DNA from: JAWXCH01 sp034440595
GTDB taxonomy: Bacteria > Planctomycetota > Planctomycetia > Pirellulales > JALHPA01
Direction: 5' to 3'
Assembly (NCBI GenBank): GCA_034440595.1
Contig: JAWXCH010000305.1
Coordinates: 1 to 13,690 of the forward strand
Length of the DNA: 13,690 bases
Shown: one piece after another, positions 5,871 to 13,595 of the stretch
Position numbering within the stretch: position 1 is the first letter of the stretch
Layout: each line of letters begins with the position of its first letter
Notes under the pieces: generated by a model
The model's database searches: none
The model's input: the letters and a program-made list of their open reading frames with translations, nothing else
Told to the model about the DNA's origin: nothing
Translations under genes and position numbers: made by a program

Positions 5871-8462
5871 ATGCCAGACGAGACGCTACCAGCAGAAAAC
5901 GTATCTGAAGAAAATGTGACCTCGACCGATCCGAACGGGACTGATTCAGGAGTGACCGCTTCCGACGATCCGAACAATCCCAACAAGATGATGGGCGAGT
6001 ATGGTGCGGCTCAGATGAAGCATCTGAGCGACCTGGAGCACGTGCGAACGCGATCCGGCATGTACATCGGCGATACGGGCGTTCGCGGTATGCACCATCT
6101 GGTCTACGAGTCGATTGATAACTCGATCGATGAGGCGATGGCCGGCCATGCGAAGGAAATCTCGGTCACCATTAACGTGGATGGATCGGTCACCGTGGCC
6201 GACGATGGACGCGGAATTCCCGTTGAGATTCACCCCGAGCTGAGCCGCGAGATGGGCCGCGACGTCTCGACCCTGGAAGGGGTCATGACGGTGCTGAAAT
6301 TCGGCGGCAAATTCGACAAGCAGTCATACAAGACTTCCGGCGGTTTGCACGGCATTGGTGTAAAGGTCGTAACCTTTCTGAGCGAATGGTGCGAAGTTGA
6401 AGTTCGCCGCGACGGGCACGTCTATCAGCAGGAATACGCACGCGGCGTGCCGACTGGTGACGTGCGCCGCATGGGCAAAGGGCACGGCACAGGGACCAAG
6501 ACCACTTTCAAGCCAGATCACGAGGTCTTTGGCAATCTGAAGTACGAATACAACATTCTGCATCGCCGCCTGCAAGAACTTGCGTTCTTGAACAAAGGGG
6601 TCAAGATCGTTTTCAAGGATGATCGGACGGGCGAAGGGGAGACGTTTCTGTACGAACGTGGCATCGTGCAGTATGTCGAGCACCTGAATCGTGCCAGCGA
6701 GCCGTCGCAGCCGGATGTGATTCACATCGAGCGATCGCAGGATGGAGTCGAAGTCGAAGTCGCCATGCAATACACGGGCGAATACACCGAGAACATTCAC
6801 ACCTTTGTGAATAACATCAATACGATCGAAGGTGGCACACATCTCTCCGGTTTTCGCACCGGCCTGACGCGCACGCTGAATGCCTATGGCAAGAAAAACA
6901 ATGCCTTTAAGGATCTTACGCCCACCGGGGATGACTTTCGCGAAGGACTGACCGCGATTATCAGCGTTCGTGTGCCCGAGCCTAAGTTTGAATCGCAGAC
7001 CAAGGTCAAGCTGAACAACATGGAGGTCGAAGGGATCGTCAACAGCGTGGTTGGCGATTTCATGGCCAGTTACCTGGAGGAAAATCCTAAAGTCGCCAAG
7101 CTGCTGATGCAAAAGGGGTTGCTGGCCGCCGAAGCACGTGAGGCAGCCCGTAAGGCCAAGCAGCTCTTGCGCGACCGCAAAGGGATCATGTCTGGCGGCT
7201 CGTTGCCCGGCAAGCTGCGCGACTGTACTAGCCGCGATGTGGCGAAGTGCGAACTGTACCTGGTGGAGGGTGATTCGGCCGGTGGTAGTGCCGAAGGTGG
7301 TCGCATGCGAGAGTACCAGGCGATCTTGCCGCTGCGAGGTAAGATCATCAACGCCTACAAATCGCGCGAGGATAAAGTTCTGGCGAATGAAGAAGTTCGC
7401 AGCATGATCGCCGCCATTGGGGCGGGCATTGGTGAGGACGCCGACCTTGCCAAGCGTCGTTACAACAAGATCGTGATCATGACCGATGCCGACGTCGACG
7501 GTTCGCACATTCGCACGCTGCTGCTGACGTTCTTTTACCGGCAGATGTATCACCTGGTCACCGGTGGCCACGTCTATGTCGCGCAGCCGCCGCTGTTTCG
7601 TGTGAAATCCAAGAAGCGCACCTACTACGTGCAAACCGAAGAGGCCATGCGCACGCAGCTTCTGGAGTCGGGCATGCAGGACGCCGTCTTTGAGCCGGGA
7701 AATGGTACCCGCATTGAGGGCGCGCAGATGGAAAAGCTATGCCGCGTGCTGGCGGCGATGGAGGATGCCATCATCACGCTGGAGCGGCGCGGTATTAGCC
7801 TGCGCGAGCATGCCAAACGGCAAACGCCTGAAGGGAAGCTGCCGATCTATCATGTGTTTCTTGGCAGCCATGACCATTGGTTCAGCCGCCGCGAGGATCT
7901 TGACGCGTTTGTAGCCCAGGAGGAAACCGACCAGGGGGCCGAATTGACTGTGACCAGTTCGGCGCAGGAAGGAAACCCTGCCACACCATCTGCCGAATCG
8001 AACGGCCAGGAGCAAGCTGCGCCGGAGGAGTCGCGGTTGCACATCGTCGAGCTGCACGAGATCCGCTCGATCAACGCCGGCCTGGCCGAGCTGCGTGAGC
8101 TGGGCTTTGATATTCAATCGCTGATTCGCCAGGAACGAACTGGTCGCGAAGATGCCCGTTACACGCTGCGTCGCGGCGATCAGACCAGCGGATTCGAGGA
8201 CCTGCGTGGGCTACTACAGTCGATCCGCAAGGCGGGTGAAAAGGGGATGCACATCACGCGGTTTAAGGGTCTGGGTGAAATGAATGCCGAGGAGCTGCGC
8301 GATACGACGTTGGACCCGCGCAATCGAACGTTATCGCAAGTGACTATGCGGGACGCCGGAGCGGCCGACGCACTGTTTCGGATCCTGATGGGTGACAAGG
8401 TCGAACCCCGCCGCGAATTCATTGAGAAGCACGCTCTGGATGTGAAGAATTTGGATGTGTAG
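5871..8462 (+). CDS. gyrB: DNA gyrase subunit B
   Basis: This is the ATPase and DNA-joining subunit of gyrase, which introduces negative supercoils as an A2B2 complex with GyrA (not in this window). It has 863 residues. After an acidic tail of about 45 residues unlike usual GyrB starts come HLSDLEHVRTRSGMYIGDT and the GHKL ATPase motifs: ENSIDEA-like DNSIDEAMAG (83-92), DDGRGIPV (111-118) and GGLHGIGVKVV (157-167). The transducer has the QTK loop at 376-378. The Toprim domain carries EGDSAGG (466-472) and DADVDGSHIR (539-548). A long region between Toprim and the tail (about 585-790) resembles the extra domain of E. coli-type GyrB and includes a charged, low-complexity stretch near 690-720. 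The end RFKGLGEMN (797-805), then LWxTTLDP-like LRDTTLDP and a final EFIEKHA are typical. It lies 95 bases after dciA and is closed by a strong terminator. Confidence 0.97.
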   Translation: MPDETLPAENVSEENVTSTDPNGTDSGVTASDDPNNPNKMMGEYGAAQMKHLSDLEHVRTRSGMYIGDTGVRGMHHLVYESIDNSIDEAMAGHAKEISVTINVDGSVTVADDGRGIPVEIHPELSREMGRDVSTLEGVMTVLKFGGKFDKQSYKTSGGLHGIGVKVVTFLSEWCEVEVRRDGHVYQQEYARGVPTGDVRRMGKGHGTGTKTTFKPDHEVFGNLKYEYNILHRRLQELAFLNKGVKIVFKDDRTGEGETFLYERGIVQYVEHLNRASEPSQPDVIHIERSQDGVEVEVAMQYTGEYTENIHTFVNNINTIEGGTHLSGFRTGLTRTLNAYGKKNNAFKDLTPTGDDFREGLTAIISVRVPEPKFESQTKVKLNNMEVEGIVNSVVGDFMASYLEENPKVAKLLMQKGLLAAEAREAARKAKQLLRDRKGIMSGGSLPGKLRDCTSRDVAKCELYLVEGDSAGGSAEGGRMREYQAILPLRGKIINAYKSREDKVLANEEVRSMIAAIGAGIGEDADLAKRRYNKIVIMTDADVDGSHIRTLLLTFFYRQMYHLVTGGHVYVAQPPLFRVKSKKRTYYVQTEEAMRTQLLESGMQDAVFEPGNGTRIEGAQMEKLCRVLAAMEDAIITLERRGISLREHAKRQTPEGKLPIYHVFLGSHDHWFSRREDLDAFVAQEETDQGAELTVTSSAQEGNPATPSAESNGQEQAAPEESRLHIVELHEIRSINAGLAELRELGFDIQSLIRQERTGREDARYTLRRGDQTSGFEDLRGLLQSIRKAGEKGMHITRFKGLGEMNAEELRDTTLDPRNRTLSQVTMRDAGAADALFRILMGDKVEPRREFIEKHALDVKNLDV

Positions 8463-8502
8463 GAAGCATCCACCAGATAACTGGATTCATTTACATGAAC
8501 AA

Positions 8503-8529
8503 GGATGGGCAGGATTAACAGGATAGAAA
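8503..8529 (+). repeat. Three 9-base units starting GGAT downstream of gyrB
   Basis: GGATGGGCA, GGATTAACA and GGATAGAAA follow one another at 8503, 8512 and 8521. The CAGGAT spacing resembles short intergenic repeats of the CAGGATTAACAGGAT kind that I recall from other bacterial genomes. That resemblance is from memory and unchecked. Confidence 0.5.
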
Positions 8530-8532
8530 CAA

Positions 8533-8577
8533 AACAAGGCAGATAGGTTATTGGCCTATCTGCCTTGTTGAATTTTT
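8533..8577. terminator. Bidirectional intrinsic terminator between gyrB and the YTV-repeat gene
   Basis: AACAAGGCAGATAGG (8533-8547) and CCTATCTGCCTTGTT (8555-8569) form a perfect 15-base stem with a 7-base loop. On the + strand it is followed by GAATTTTT. On the - strand it is followed by TTTTGTTTCT. It sits between the convergent gyrB and YTV-repeat genes and can stop both. Confidence 0.92.
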
Positions 8578-8623
8578 AATCCTGACCGCATCCGTTCAAC
8601 GTGAGCTGAATCTCAAGATTCAA

Positions 8624-10093
8624 TCAAGTGCCGTTTTTTGTAGCGTCAATCTTGCCGGCTCCTTCGCCTAGGTCATCGGGACCAGGGGTGGGAATTTTTG
8701 AACCAGGATCAATCGCTGGCTTCTTGTCATCCCCTTCGGATTTGTTCTCTGGCCCGGCGGGGGTCGGTTCGCCTTCCTTTTTAAAGGTATCTGGTGCAGC
8801 GCCCCCTTGACTCAACACGCTAGGAGTTCCGGCAGGTGCGCTTTGGCCAGCAGGGTTGCTTGGCATCGCGGGTGTCGGCTCGGAAATAACGGCCGCAGGG
8901 ATTGGGTTACCGCATTCGTCCAGCGGGATTCGCAATACCACGGTTCGAGGGACGCGAATGGTTTGGACGATTGGCGTTCGCTTCTCGACGACGCGCGGGG
9001 TGCGAATGGTCTGCGTCTCGCTGACCATTTTGCAGACCTGGACCGGAACTTGCTCGACGCGTTCTTCGGTTTCCATCCGCACATTCTGGACCTGCACCTT
9101 GCGAACCCGGGTTTCAGGGACCATCTTGCAGACAGTCACAGGAACTTTGTTCTCGACACGTTCAACGACCTGACGAACGACTTGCTCAGGAACTTTTTGC
9201 ACGATCTCTTCGGTCACCATGCGAACAGTTTGCACCGGAACCTGTTGCACCACTTGTTCGTCAACGACACGTTGGACCTGCACTGGTACCTTGGTGGTCA
9301 CGACCCTTTGCACAAAGGTAGTCTGTGGCACCTGAATCGGAACGACGTTGGGTGCCCAGACCTTGGCGACTTCTTGACGTGCTGGTCCTTGTACATTTGA
9401 CCAGCCCAGGCCGCCACGCTGAACAACCGTTTGACCGGTGACAGGATCAACCGCGCAGCCGCCGGGCTGCCAACCGAGGCGGCGGGACACATCGCCAGGC
9501 CGGCAAACGACGACTTCCTGAAAACGTCCTTGATCGACAAACTGAGTGTTATAGGTGGTGACTGGTTCGACCACCGTTTGTTGCTGCTCTTGCTCTGCTG
9601 TTTCAGTCACTAGGCGGCGAACGGTGTAGCGCTGCTCCTGCATGCTCGTTTCGCAAACTGGTTTCTGCACAGTATGGCGGACTTCGCGCTCGACCGTTTC
9701 GCACACTTCACGAACGCGATCATAGCTACGATCTTCCACGATCGTTTCCGTGACGGGGTTCATCACAGTGTACTGCTCTTCGCGTTCGCTGGTTTCGGTC
9801 ACCGGTTTTTGCACGGTGTAGCGACGCTCTTGCATCTGCGTTTCCATGACCGGCTTTTGCACGACGATCTGCCGCTCGTCATAGACGGTTTCCAGTTCCA
9901 CCTTATAACTGGTGACCTGCTGCTCGTCGTAGACGGTCTGGTACTCGATGCGATAAGTCTGCACCGGGACCGGAACGGGGCACAGAAAGTCCTGCGCCTG
10001 TACGGCTCCAACGCTCAGCAGCAAAGCTGCGGAAGTTCCCATGAACCAAGGTCGGCAGATCCGTTGAATCAATTTTTGTTCTTTGAGTTTCAT
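8624..10093 (-). CDS. Secreted YTV-repeat protein, probable planctomycete envelope protein
   Basis: The 489-residue product begins with a signal peptide: a basic N-terminus, hydrophobic core about 18-32, probable cleavage after VQA at 33. Two repeat blocks follow, both with a strict 16-residue period. Block A (about 44-180) has Tyr or its substitute at 76, 92, 108, 124, 140, 156 and 172, in RYTVQKPVTET-type units. Block B (about 269-385) has VP, VQ or TP pairs at 269, 285, 301, 317, 333, 349, 365 and 381. A non-repeated segment (about 181-260) separates them, with a PGDVSRRLGWQPGG stretch. Cysteines recur in register (131/147 and 322/354). The tail from about 400 is Pro/Gly/Lys/Asp-rich and likely disordered. 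YTV repeats are known from Rhodopirellula and relatives, where such proteins are linked to the cell envelope; no enzymatic role is known to me. No close SD is evident before ATG 10093. The gene is preceded by a long gene-free leader region and ends at the shared terminator with gyrB. Confidence 0.85.
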   Translation of the reverse strand: MKLKEQKLIQRICRPWFMGTSAALLLSVGAVQAQDFLCPVPVPVQTYRIEYQTVYDEQQVTSYKVELETVYDERQIVVQKPVMETQMQERRYTVQKPVTETSEREEQYTVMNPVTETIVEDRSYDRVREVCETVEREVRHTVQKPVCETSMQEQRYTVRRLVTETAEQEQQQTVVEPVTTYNTQFVDQGRFQEVVVCRPGDVSRRLGWQPGGCAVDPVTGQTVVQRGGLGWSNVQGPARQEVAKVWAPNVVPIQVPQTTFVQRVVTTKVPVQVQRVVDEQVVQQVPVQTVRMVTEEIVQKVPEQVVRQVVERVENKVPVTVCKMVPETRVRKVQVQNVRMETEERVEQVPVQVCKMVSETQTIRTPRVVEKRTPIVQTIRVPRTVVLRIPLDECGNPIPAAVISEPTPAMPSNPAGQSAPAGTPSVLSQGGAAPDTFKKEGEPTPAGPENKSEGDDKKPAIDPGSKIPTPGPDDLGEGAGKIDATKNGT

Positions 10094-10138
10094 AATTTGC
10101 TCTGGCCTGAGTCACAGGCAGTTTTTGGCGAGTTGCCC

Positions 10139-10154
10139 CACGCGGAAGCGCGTG
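10139..10154 (-). other. Hairpin in the leader of the YTV-repeat gene
   Basis: CACGCG (10139-10144) and CGCGTG (10149-10154) form a perfect 6-base GC-rich stem with a 4-base loop, about 45 bases upstream of the ATG. It may affect translation or stability of the leader. Confidence 0.5.
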
Positions 10155-10250
10155 ACTGGTTTTCGCCACACCAATACGAGTAAAACGGGAAACATACGTG
10201 CAACCGTCGTACCAAAGGGGAAAGACGGTGACCGCGCACTCTCTTCCTGA

Positions 10251-10280
10251 GTTTGCCGGAAGAAACGCTGCTCGGCAAAC
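10251..10280. repeat. 8-base perfect inverted repeat with competing stems
   Basis: GTTTGCCG (10251-10258) pairs with CGGCAAAC (10273-10280) over a 14-base loop. The left arm competes with CTTCC/GGAAG (10243-10247 and 10258-10262). The right arm competes with TGCTC/GAGCA (10269-10273 and 10297-10301). Mutually exclusive stems of this sort are seen in attenuators; nothing here proves it. Confidence 0.5.
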
Positions 10281-10388
10281 AAAAATAGCTTACGCTGAGC
10301 AAGAGCGAGTCAGAACTGCCGTGCTATACGGCTTTTACGTCGCGGAAATTTTTTTGAAGTTTTCGACGATCCTGACCGGACGTTACAG

Positions 10389-10414
10389 TTTAACAGGTCA
10401 TTTAACCTGTTAAA
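10389..10414. promoter_or_regulatory. Perfect 10-base inverted repeat, candidate operator
   Basis: TTTAACAGGT (10389-10398) and ACCTGTTAAA (10405-10414) are exact reverse complements around CATTTA. No T-run follows on the - strand, so it is unlikely to be a terminator for lepA. A dyad of this size fits a dimeric regulator binding site upstream of the YTV-repeat gene. Confidence 0.45.
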
Positions 10415-10543
10415 TAACAATGGGTTGCGCCGATATTTTACCTGACCGGCAAGGTCCATTTTGATGCGAAATTGCAACATCGAATTGAAAGTTTTACAAA
10501 CCAGATGGGTTCAATCATCTGTCATTGGTCGGGCGGCACTCGA

Positions 10544-10567
10544 CACTGCTTGGGCAAGCCAGCAGTG
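10544..10567 (-). other. Stem-loop just downstream of lepA
   Basis: CACTGCT (10544-10550) and AGCAGTG (10561-10567) form a 7-base stem beginning 23 bases after the lepA stop. No T-run follows on the - strand, so a standard intrinsic terminator is not supported. It may protect the 3' end of the message. Confidence 0.4.
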
Positions 10568-10590
10568 GCACCCAAAAACAAGAGCTGTGC

Positions 10591-12399
10591 CTAATCATCC
10601 GCACCCGTATCCAGCACGGCCAAGAATGCCTTTTGCGGAATGTCGACCGAGCCGATCGACTTCATCCGCTTCTTGCCTTCCTTTTGCTTGGCCCACAGTT
10701 TGCGCTTGCGTGTGATATCGCCGCCATAGCATTTCGCGGTTACGTTCTTGCGCATGGCCGAGATCGTTTCGCGTGCAATGATCCGACTGCCAACGGCCGC
10801 TTGCAGTGCAATCTCGAACATGTGGCGATCGATTTCGCCACGCAGCTTTTTGACGATCGCACGCCCACGGCGTTCGGCGTCTCGTTTATCGCAGATGATC
10901 GACAGCGCATCAACTTTGTTTCCTCCGACTAGAATATCCAGCCGCACCAGATCGGCGGGAAAATATCCTAGCAGTTCATAGTCCATCGTTCCGTACCCAC
11001 GCGTCACGCTCTTCAACTTGTCGTGCATGTCATAAATGACTTCGGCCAGGGGGAGTTCAAAGACCAGCATCGCACGCGTCGGCGAGATGTATTCGGTCTT
11101 GATAAATACCCCGCGACGTTCGATACAGAGCTTCATCACCGGGCCGATTGATTCCGTCGGCAACAAGAAATTCACGCGGACCATCGGCTGGCGAAATTCT
11201 TCAATCTGACCGGCGTCAGGGACATCCTGTGGGTTATGAATCTCCATCACTTCGCCGGTCTTGGTCGTCAACTGGTAGGTGACGTTCGGCGCGGTTTGCA
11301 CCAGATCCAAGTCCGATTCCTGCTCCAATCGCTGCTGGATGATCTCCATATGCAGTAGGCCGAGGAACCCAGCGCGAAAGCCAAAGCCGAGTGCATCGCT
11401 CGTCTCTGGCGAAAATTCAAAGCTCGGGTCGTTGATACTGAGCTTGGTCAGAGCATCGCGGAGTTCTTCAAAGTTCTGACCGTCGGAGGGGTACAGCCCA
11501 CAATAAACCATCCGTTGCGGGGGGCGATACCCTTCGAGCGCCGGTGCGGCTTGATCGCCGGGCACTGTAACGGTGTCTCCGACGTGGACTTCGCCGACCT
11601 TCTTGATGTTACAAATCAGGTAACCGACCTGCCCCGCTTGCATTTGCTGGCAGGCGCGACGTTGTGGGACGAACTGGCCCAGCTCCAGGACTTCGTACGT
11701 GGCGGCCGCTTTGATCAGGCGGATCTTTTGTCCTTTGACCACGGTCCCTTGCATGATCCGGATGTAGATGATCGCGCCGCGGTAGTCGTCGTAATGGCTG
11801 TCGAACACCATGCACTGCAAGGGTCCGTTCGGGTCACCTGTTGGTGCAGGAACTCGCTCGACAATAGCGGCCAGCAGCTCGTCGACACCGACTCCCGTCT
11901 TACCGCTGCAGCCCAGCACCTCGTCGGGGTTAATCCCCAAGCTCTGCTGCATCTCCTCTTTCACTTCTTCCGGGCGGGCGTGTTTCAGATCGACTTTATT
12001 CATGACCGGCACAATGGTCAGGTCATGTTCCATCGCGGCAAAGGCGTTAGCGACCGTTTGTGCTTCGACCCCTTGGAAGGCGTCGACCAGTAGGATGGCT
12101 CCTTCGCAGCAGGCCAGACTGCGCGAGACTTCGTAATGAAAATCGACGTGGCCCGGCGTATCGACCAGGTTCAGTTCATACTCTTCGCCATCTTGGATAT
12201 AGCGCATGCAAACGGCGCGGGCTTTGATGGTGATGCCGCGTTGCCGCTCCAGGTCCATGTCGTCCAGTAATTGCGCGCGCAGGTCGCGCCGCTCGACGGT
12301 GCCGGTCTTTTCAATCAAACGATCGGCCAGCGTGCTCTTGCCGTGGTCGATATGAGCGATGATCGAGAAATTGCGAATATGTTGATTATCAATTGGCAT
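10591..12399 (-). CDS. lepA: Elongation factor 4 (LepA), ribosome-associated GTPase
   Basis: LepA is a translational GTPase of the EF-G group that binds the ribosome and affects translation initiation and elongation under stress. The 602-residue length is typical (E. coli about 599). The G domain shows AHIDHGKST (15-23), the switch I segment ERQRGITIKA (51-60), DTPGHVDF (80-87), NKVD (134-137) and SGK (165-167). The LepA-specific C-terminal domain ends with RKRKLWAKQKEGKKRMKSIG and then PQKAFLAVL, which separates it from EF-G and from TypA. The start codon ATG 12399 gives MPIDNQHIRNFSIIAHIDHG, the standard beginning. There is no clear SD. It lies 104 bases downstream of the ROK kinase gene in the same direction and may be read from that gene's promoter. 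No domain is missing. Confidence 0.97.
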   Translation of the reverse strand: MPIDNQHIRNFSIIAHIDHGKSTLADRLIEKTGTVERRDLRAQLLDDMDLERQRGITIKARAVCMRYIQDGEEYELNLVDTPGHVDFHYEVSRSLACCEGAILLVDAFQGVEAQTVANAFAAMEHDLTIVPVMNKVDLKHARPEEVKEEMQQSLGINPDEVLGCSGKTGVGVDELLAAIVERVPAPTGDPNGPLQCMVFDSHYDDYRGAIIYIRIMQGTVVKGQKIRLIKAAATYEVLELGQFVPQRRACQQMQAGQVGYLICNIKKVGEVHVGDTVTVPGDQAAPALEGYRPPQRMVYCGLYPSDGQNFEELRDALTKLSINDPSFEFSPETSDALGFGFRAGFLGLLHMEIIQQRLEQESDLDLVQTAPNVTYQLTTKTGEVMEIHNPQDVPDAGQIEEFRQPMVRVNFLLPTESIGPVMKLCIERRGVFIKTEYISPTRAMLVFELPLAEVIYDMHDKLKSVTRGYGTMDYELLGYFPADLVRLDILVGGNKVDALSIICDKRDAERRGRAIVKKLRGEIDRHMFEIALQAAVGSRIIARETISAMRKNVTAKCYGGDITRKRKLWAKQKEGKKRMKSIGSVDIPQKAFLAVLDTGADD

Positions 12400-12420
12400 A
12401 TAGTGCTTAACAGTAAATTT

Positions 12421-12463
12421 GGTTGGCAGTATTCCGGTTGGCAGATACTGATACTGACCGGAA
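12421..12463. repeat. Short direct and inverted repeats between ROK and lepA
   Basis: GGTTGGCAG occurs at 12421-12429 and 12436-12444, and ATACTG occurs twice in tandem at 12445-12456. TTCCGGT (12432-12438) is the reverse complement of ACCGGAA (12457-12463). These could form a small structure in the lepA leader. There is no T-run, so I do not call a terminator. Confidence 0.5.
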
Positions 12464-12503
12464 CGCGAACTGCCGGCGGTCGCATCGGCTGCGGCACCGC
12501 GAA

Positions 12504-13535
12504 CTATTTTCGTCGGTATTCAAAACGTGCCAGCCCTGCCGCGCCGATGTAGCCCGCATTGCCACCTAGCGCGGCAAACTCGATTCGCGTTCTGGCGGCC
12601 GAGCCGGGCAAATTGCGGCGACGAACCTCGGCTCGGACTTCGTCCAAAAACCGCCTGCCCAGGGGGGAGGATTCTCCGCCGAAGGTCATCGCCCCTCCTA
12701 ATAATACGCCAGTCGGGTCGATGGTGTGAATGAGTGATACCGCGCCGATGCCGATAAATCGCGCCGTTTCCAAAATGATTTCCAACGAAAGTGCGTCTCC
12801 GGCCTCGGCTTCTTCGCAGATCAGGATCGGGGTCAGTTCGTCGTGGTTGTTCATTCGCTCGATCAGCGAGCTTTTACGGCCCGATTCTAATGCTTCGCTG
12901 GTGCGTTTAATCACGGCGGTGGCGCTAGCATAGGCCTCCAGGTGTCCGGTCTGGCCGCAGCCACAGACGCGTGCATTGGGATGGTAGTCAATCACGATGT
13001 GGCCGCATTCGGCACCGTGGCCATTTTCGCCTTGAACCGTGTAGTCTTCCAGGATGATGCCACCACCGATCCCGGTCCCGAGCGTCAGCAGCACCAAGGT
13101 GCGGAACTCGCGTCCGGCGCCGACCCACGATTCGCCGAAAGCGGCCGCATTGGCATCGTTGGCAAAGGTAACGGGCAGCCCGCAGTATTGACTGACGCGT
13201 TCGCGAATCGGAAACCCGTGCCAGTTTGGCAGATTGTGCGGAGCCAGGATGAGGCCATTTTGCATATCCTGCCAGCCGGGGGTGACCAGCCCGACGCGTG
13301 CGATATAGGTTGGAGCCAGCCCGATCTCGCTGATCATTTGCAGCATGGCCGCACCGATGCGGCGCGAGGTCGAATCGGGCCCGGCTTCGACGCCGGTCGG
13401 AATGCAGAGGTCGGTGATCGTTCGGCCGAGGTCGTCGACCAGACCAATCTTGACGTTGGTGCCGCCGATATCCACGCCCACGTAAAACGGCGGTTGCGCT
13501 GCTGAGAGAGTCAGGCTAGGCGGGACATCACTCAT
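12504..13535 (-). CDS. ROK-family sugar kinase (glucokinase-like)
   Basis: ROK proteins phosphorylate hexoses such as glucose, N-acetylglucosamine or N-acetylmannosamine with ATP, or act as repressors. This 343-residue protein begins directly with the kinase fold and has no N-terminal DNA-binding domain, so it is a kinase. Motifs: phosphate loop DIGGTNVKIG (22-31), FANDANAAAFGE with catalytic Asp127 (124-135), GTGIGGG (153-159), and E-x-x-H at 176-179. The zinc site is H179 with CGCGQTGHLE (191-200). Relatives usually have a third cysteine where this protein has His198, which could still bind zinc. I chose ATG 13535 because the residues upstream, open to 13682, look unlike any ROK protein and run across a strong -10 element. 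The sugar specificity cannot be read from sequence. It is followed by lepA in the same direction. Confidence 0.9.
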   Translation of the reverse strand: MSDVPPSLTLSAAQPPFYVGVDIGGTNVKIGLVDDLGRTITDLCIPTGVEAGPDSTSRRIGAAMLQMISEIGLAPTYIARVGLVTPGWQDMQNGLILAPHNLPNWHGFPIRERVSQYCGLPVTFANDANAAAFGESWVGAGREFRTLVLLTLGTGIGGGIILEDYTVQGENGHGAECGHIVIDYHPNARVCGCGQTGHLEAYASATAVIKRTSEALESGRKSSLIERMNNHDELTPILICEEAEAGDALSLEIILETARFIGIGAVSLIHTIDPTGVLLGGAMTFGGESSPLGRRFLDEVRAEVRRRNLPGSAARTRIEFAALGGNAGYIGAAGLARFEYRRK

Positions 13536-13586
13536 CTGGTGGCGCAGCAACCTCGTGGCGGGATCGATCAAATCGCAAGAACAGCG

Positions 13587-13595
13587 ATTATAGCA
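13587..13595 (-). promoter_or_regulatory. Extended -10 promoter for the ROK kinase gene
   Basis: On the - strand the sequence TGCTATAAT is a perfect extended -10. The -35 region is poor (CTGTCG at 17 bases spacing), as expected for this promoter class. The start point would lie near 13580, giving a leader of about 45 bases before ATG 13535. Confidence 0.6.

Larger units (their letters stand above)
10094..10590. other. 497-base gene-free region with several inverted repeats
   Basis: No ORF here resembles a protein. The region separates lepA (3' end) from the YTV-repeat gene (5' end), both leftward. It holds inverted repeats at 10139-10154, 10251-10280, 10389-10414 and 10544-10567, described separately. 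An A/T-rich stretch runs about 10345-10440. A promoter for the YTV-repeat gene must lie here unless lepA reads through; I found no convincing -35/-10 pair on the - strand. A long regulated leader or a small RNA is possible but not shown. Confidence 0.5.

Noticed and set aside
6324..7634. Long open frame (436 codons) on the - strand
   Set aside because: It lies wholly inside gyrB on the opposite strand, and the gyrB frame has all its catalytic motifs; the antisense frame is a by-product of codon bias.
8807..10183. Several + strand open frames opposite the YTV-repeat gene
   Set aside because: They follow from the 48-base repeat period of the real gene and show mirrored low-complexity repeats.
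10198..10413. Possible small gene in the gap between the YTV-repeat gene and lepA
   Set aside because: The 71-codon frame has no SD, unremarkable composition and runs into the 10-base inverted repeat.
11515..12093. Open frame of 192 codons on the + strand
   Set aside because: It is antisense to lepA, whose GTPase motifs occupy this stretch; no recognisable domain in the antisense product.
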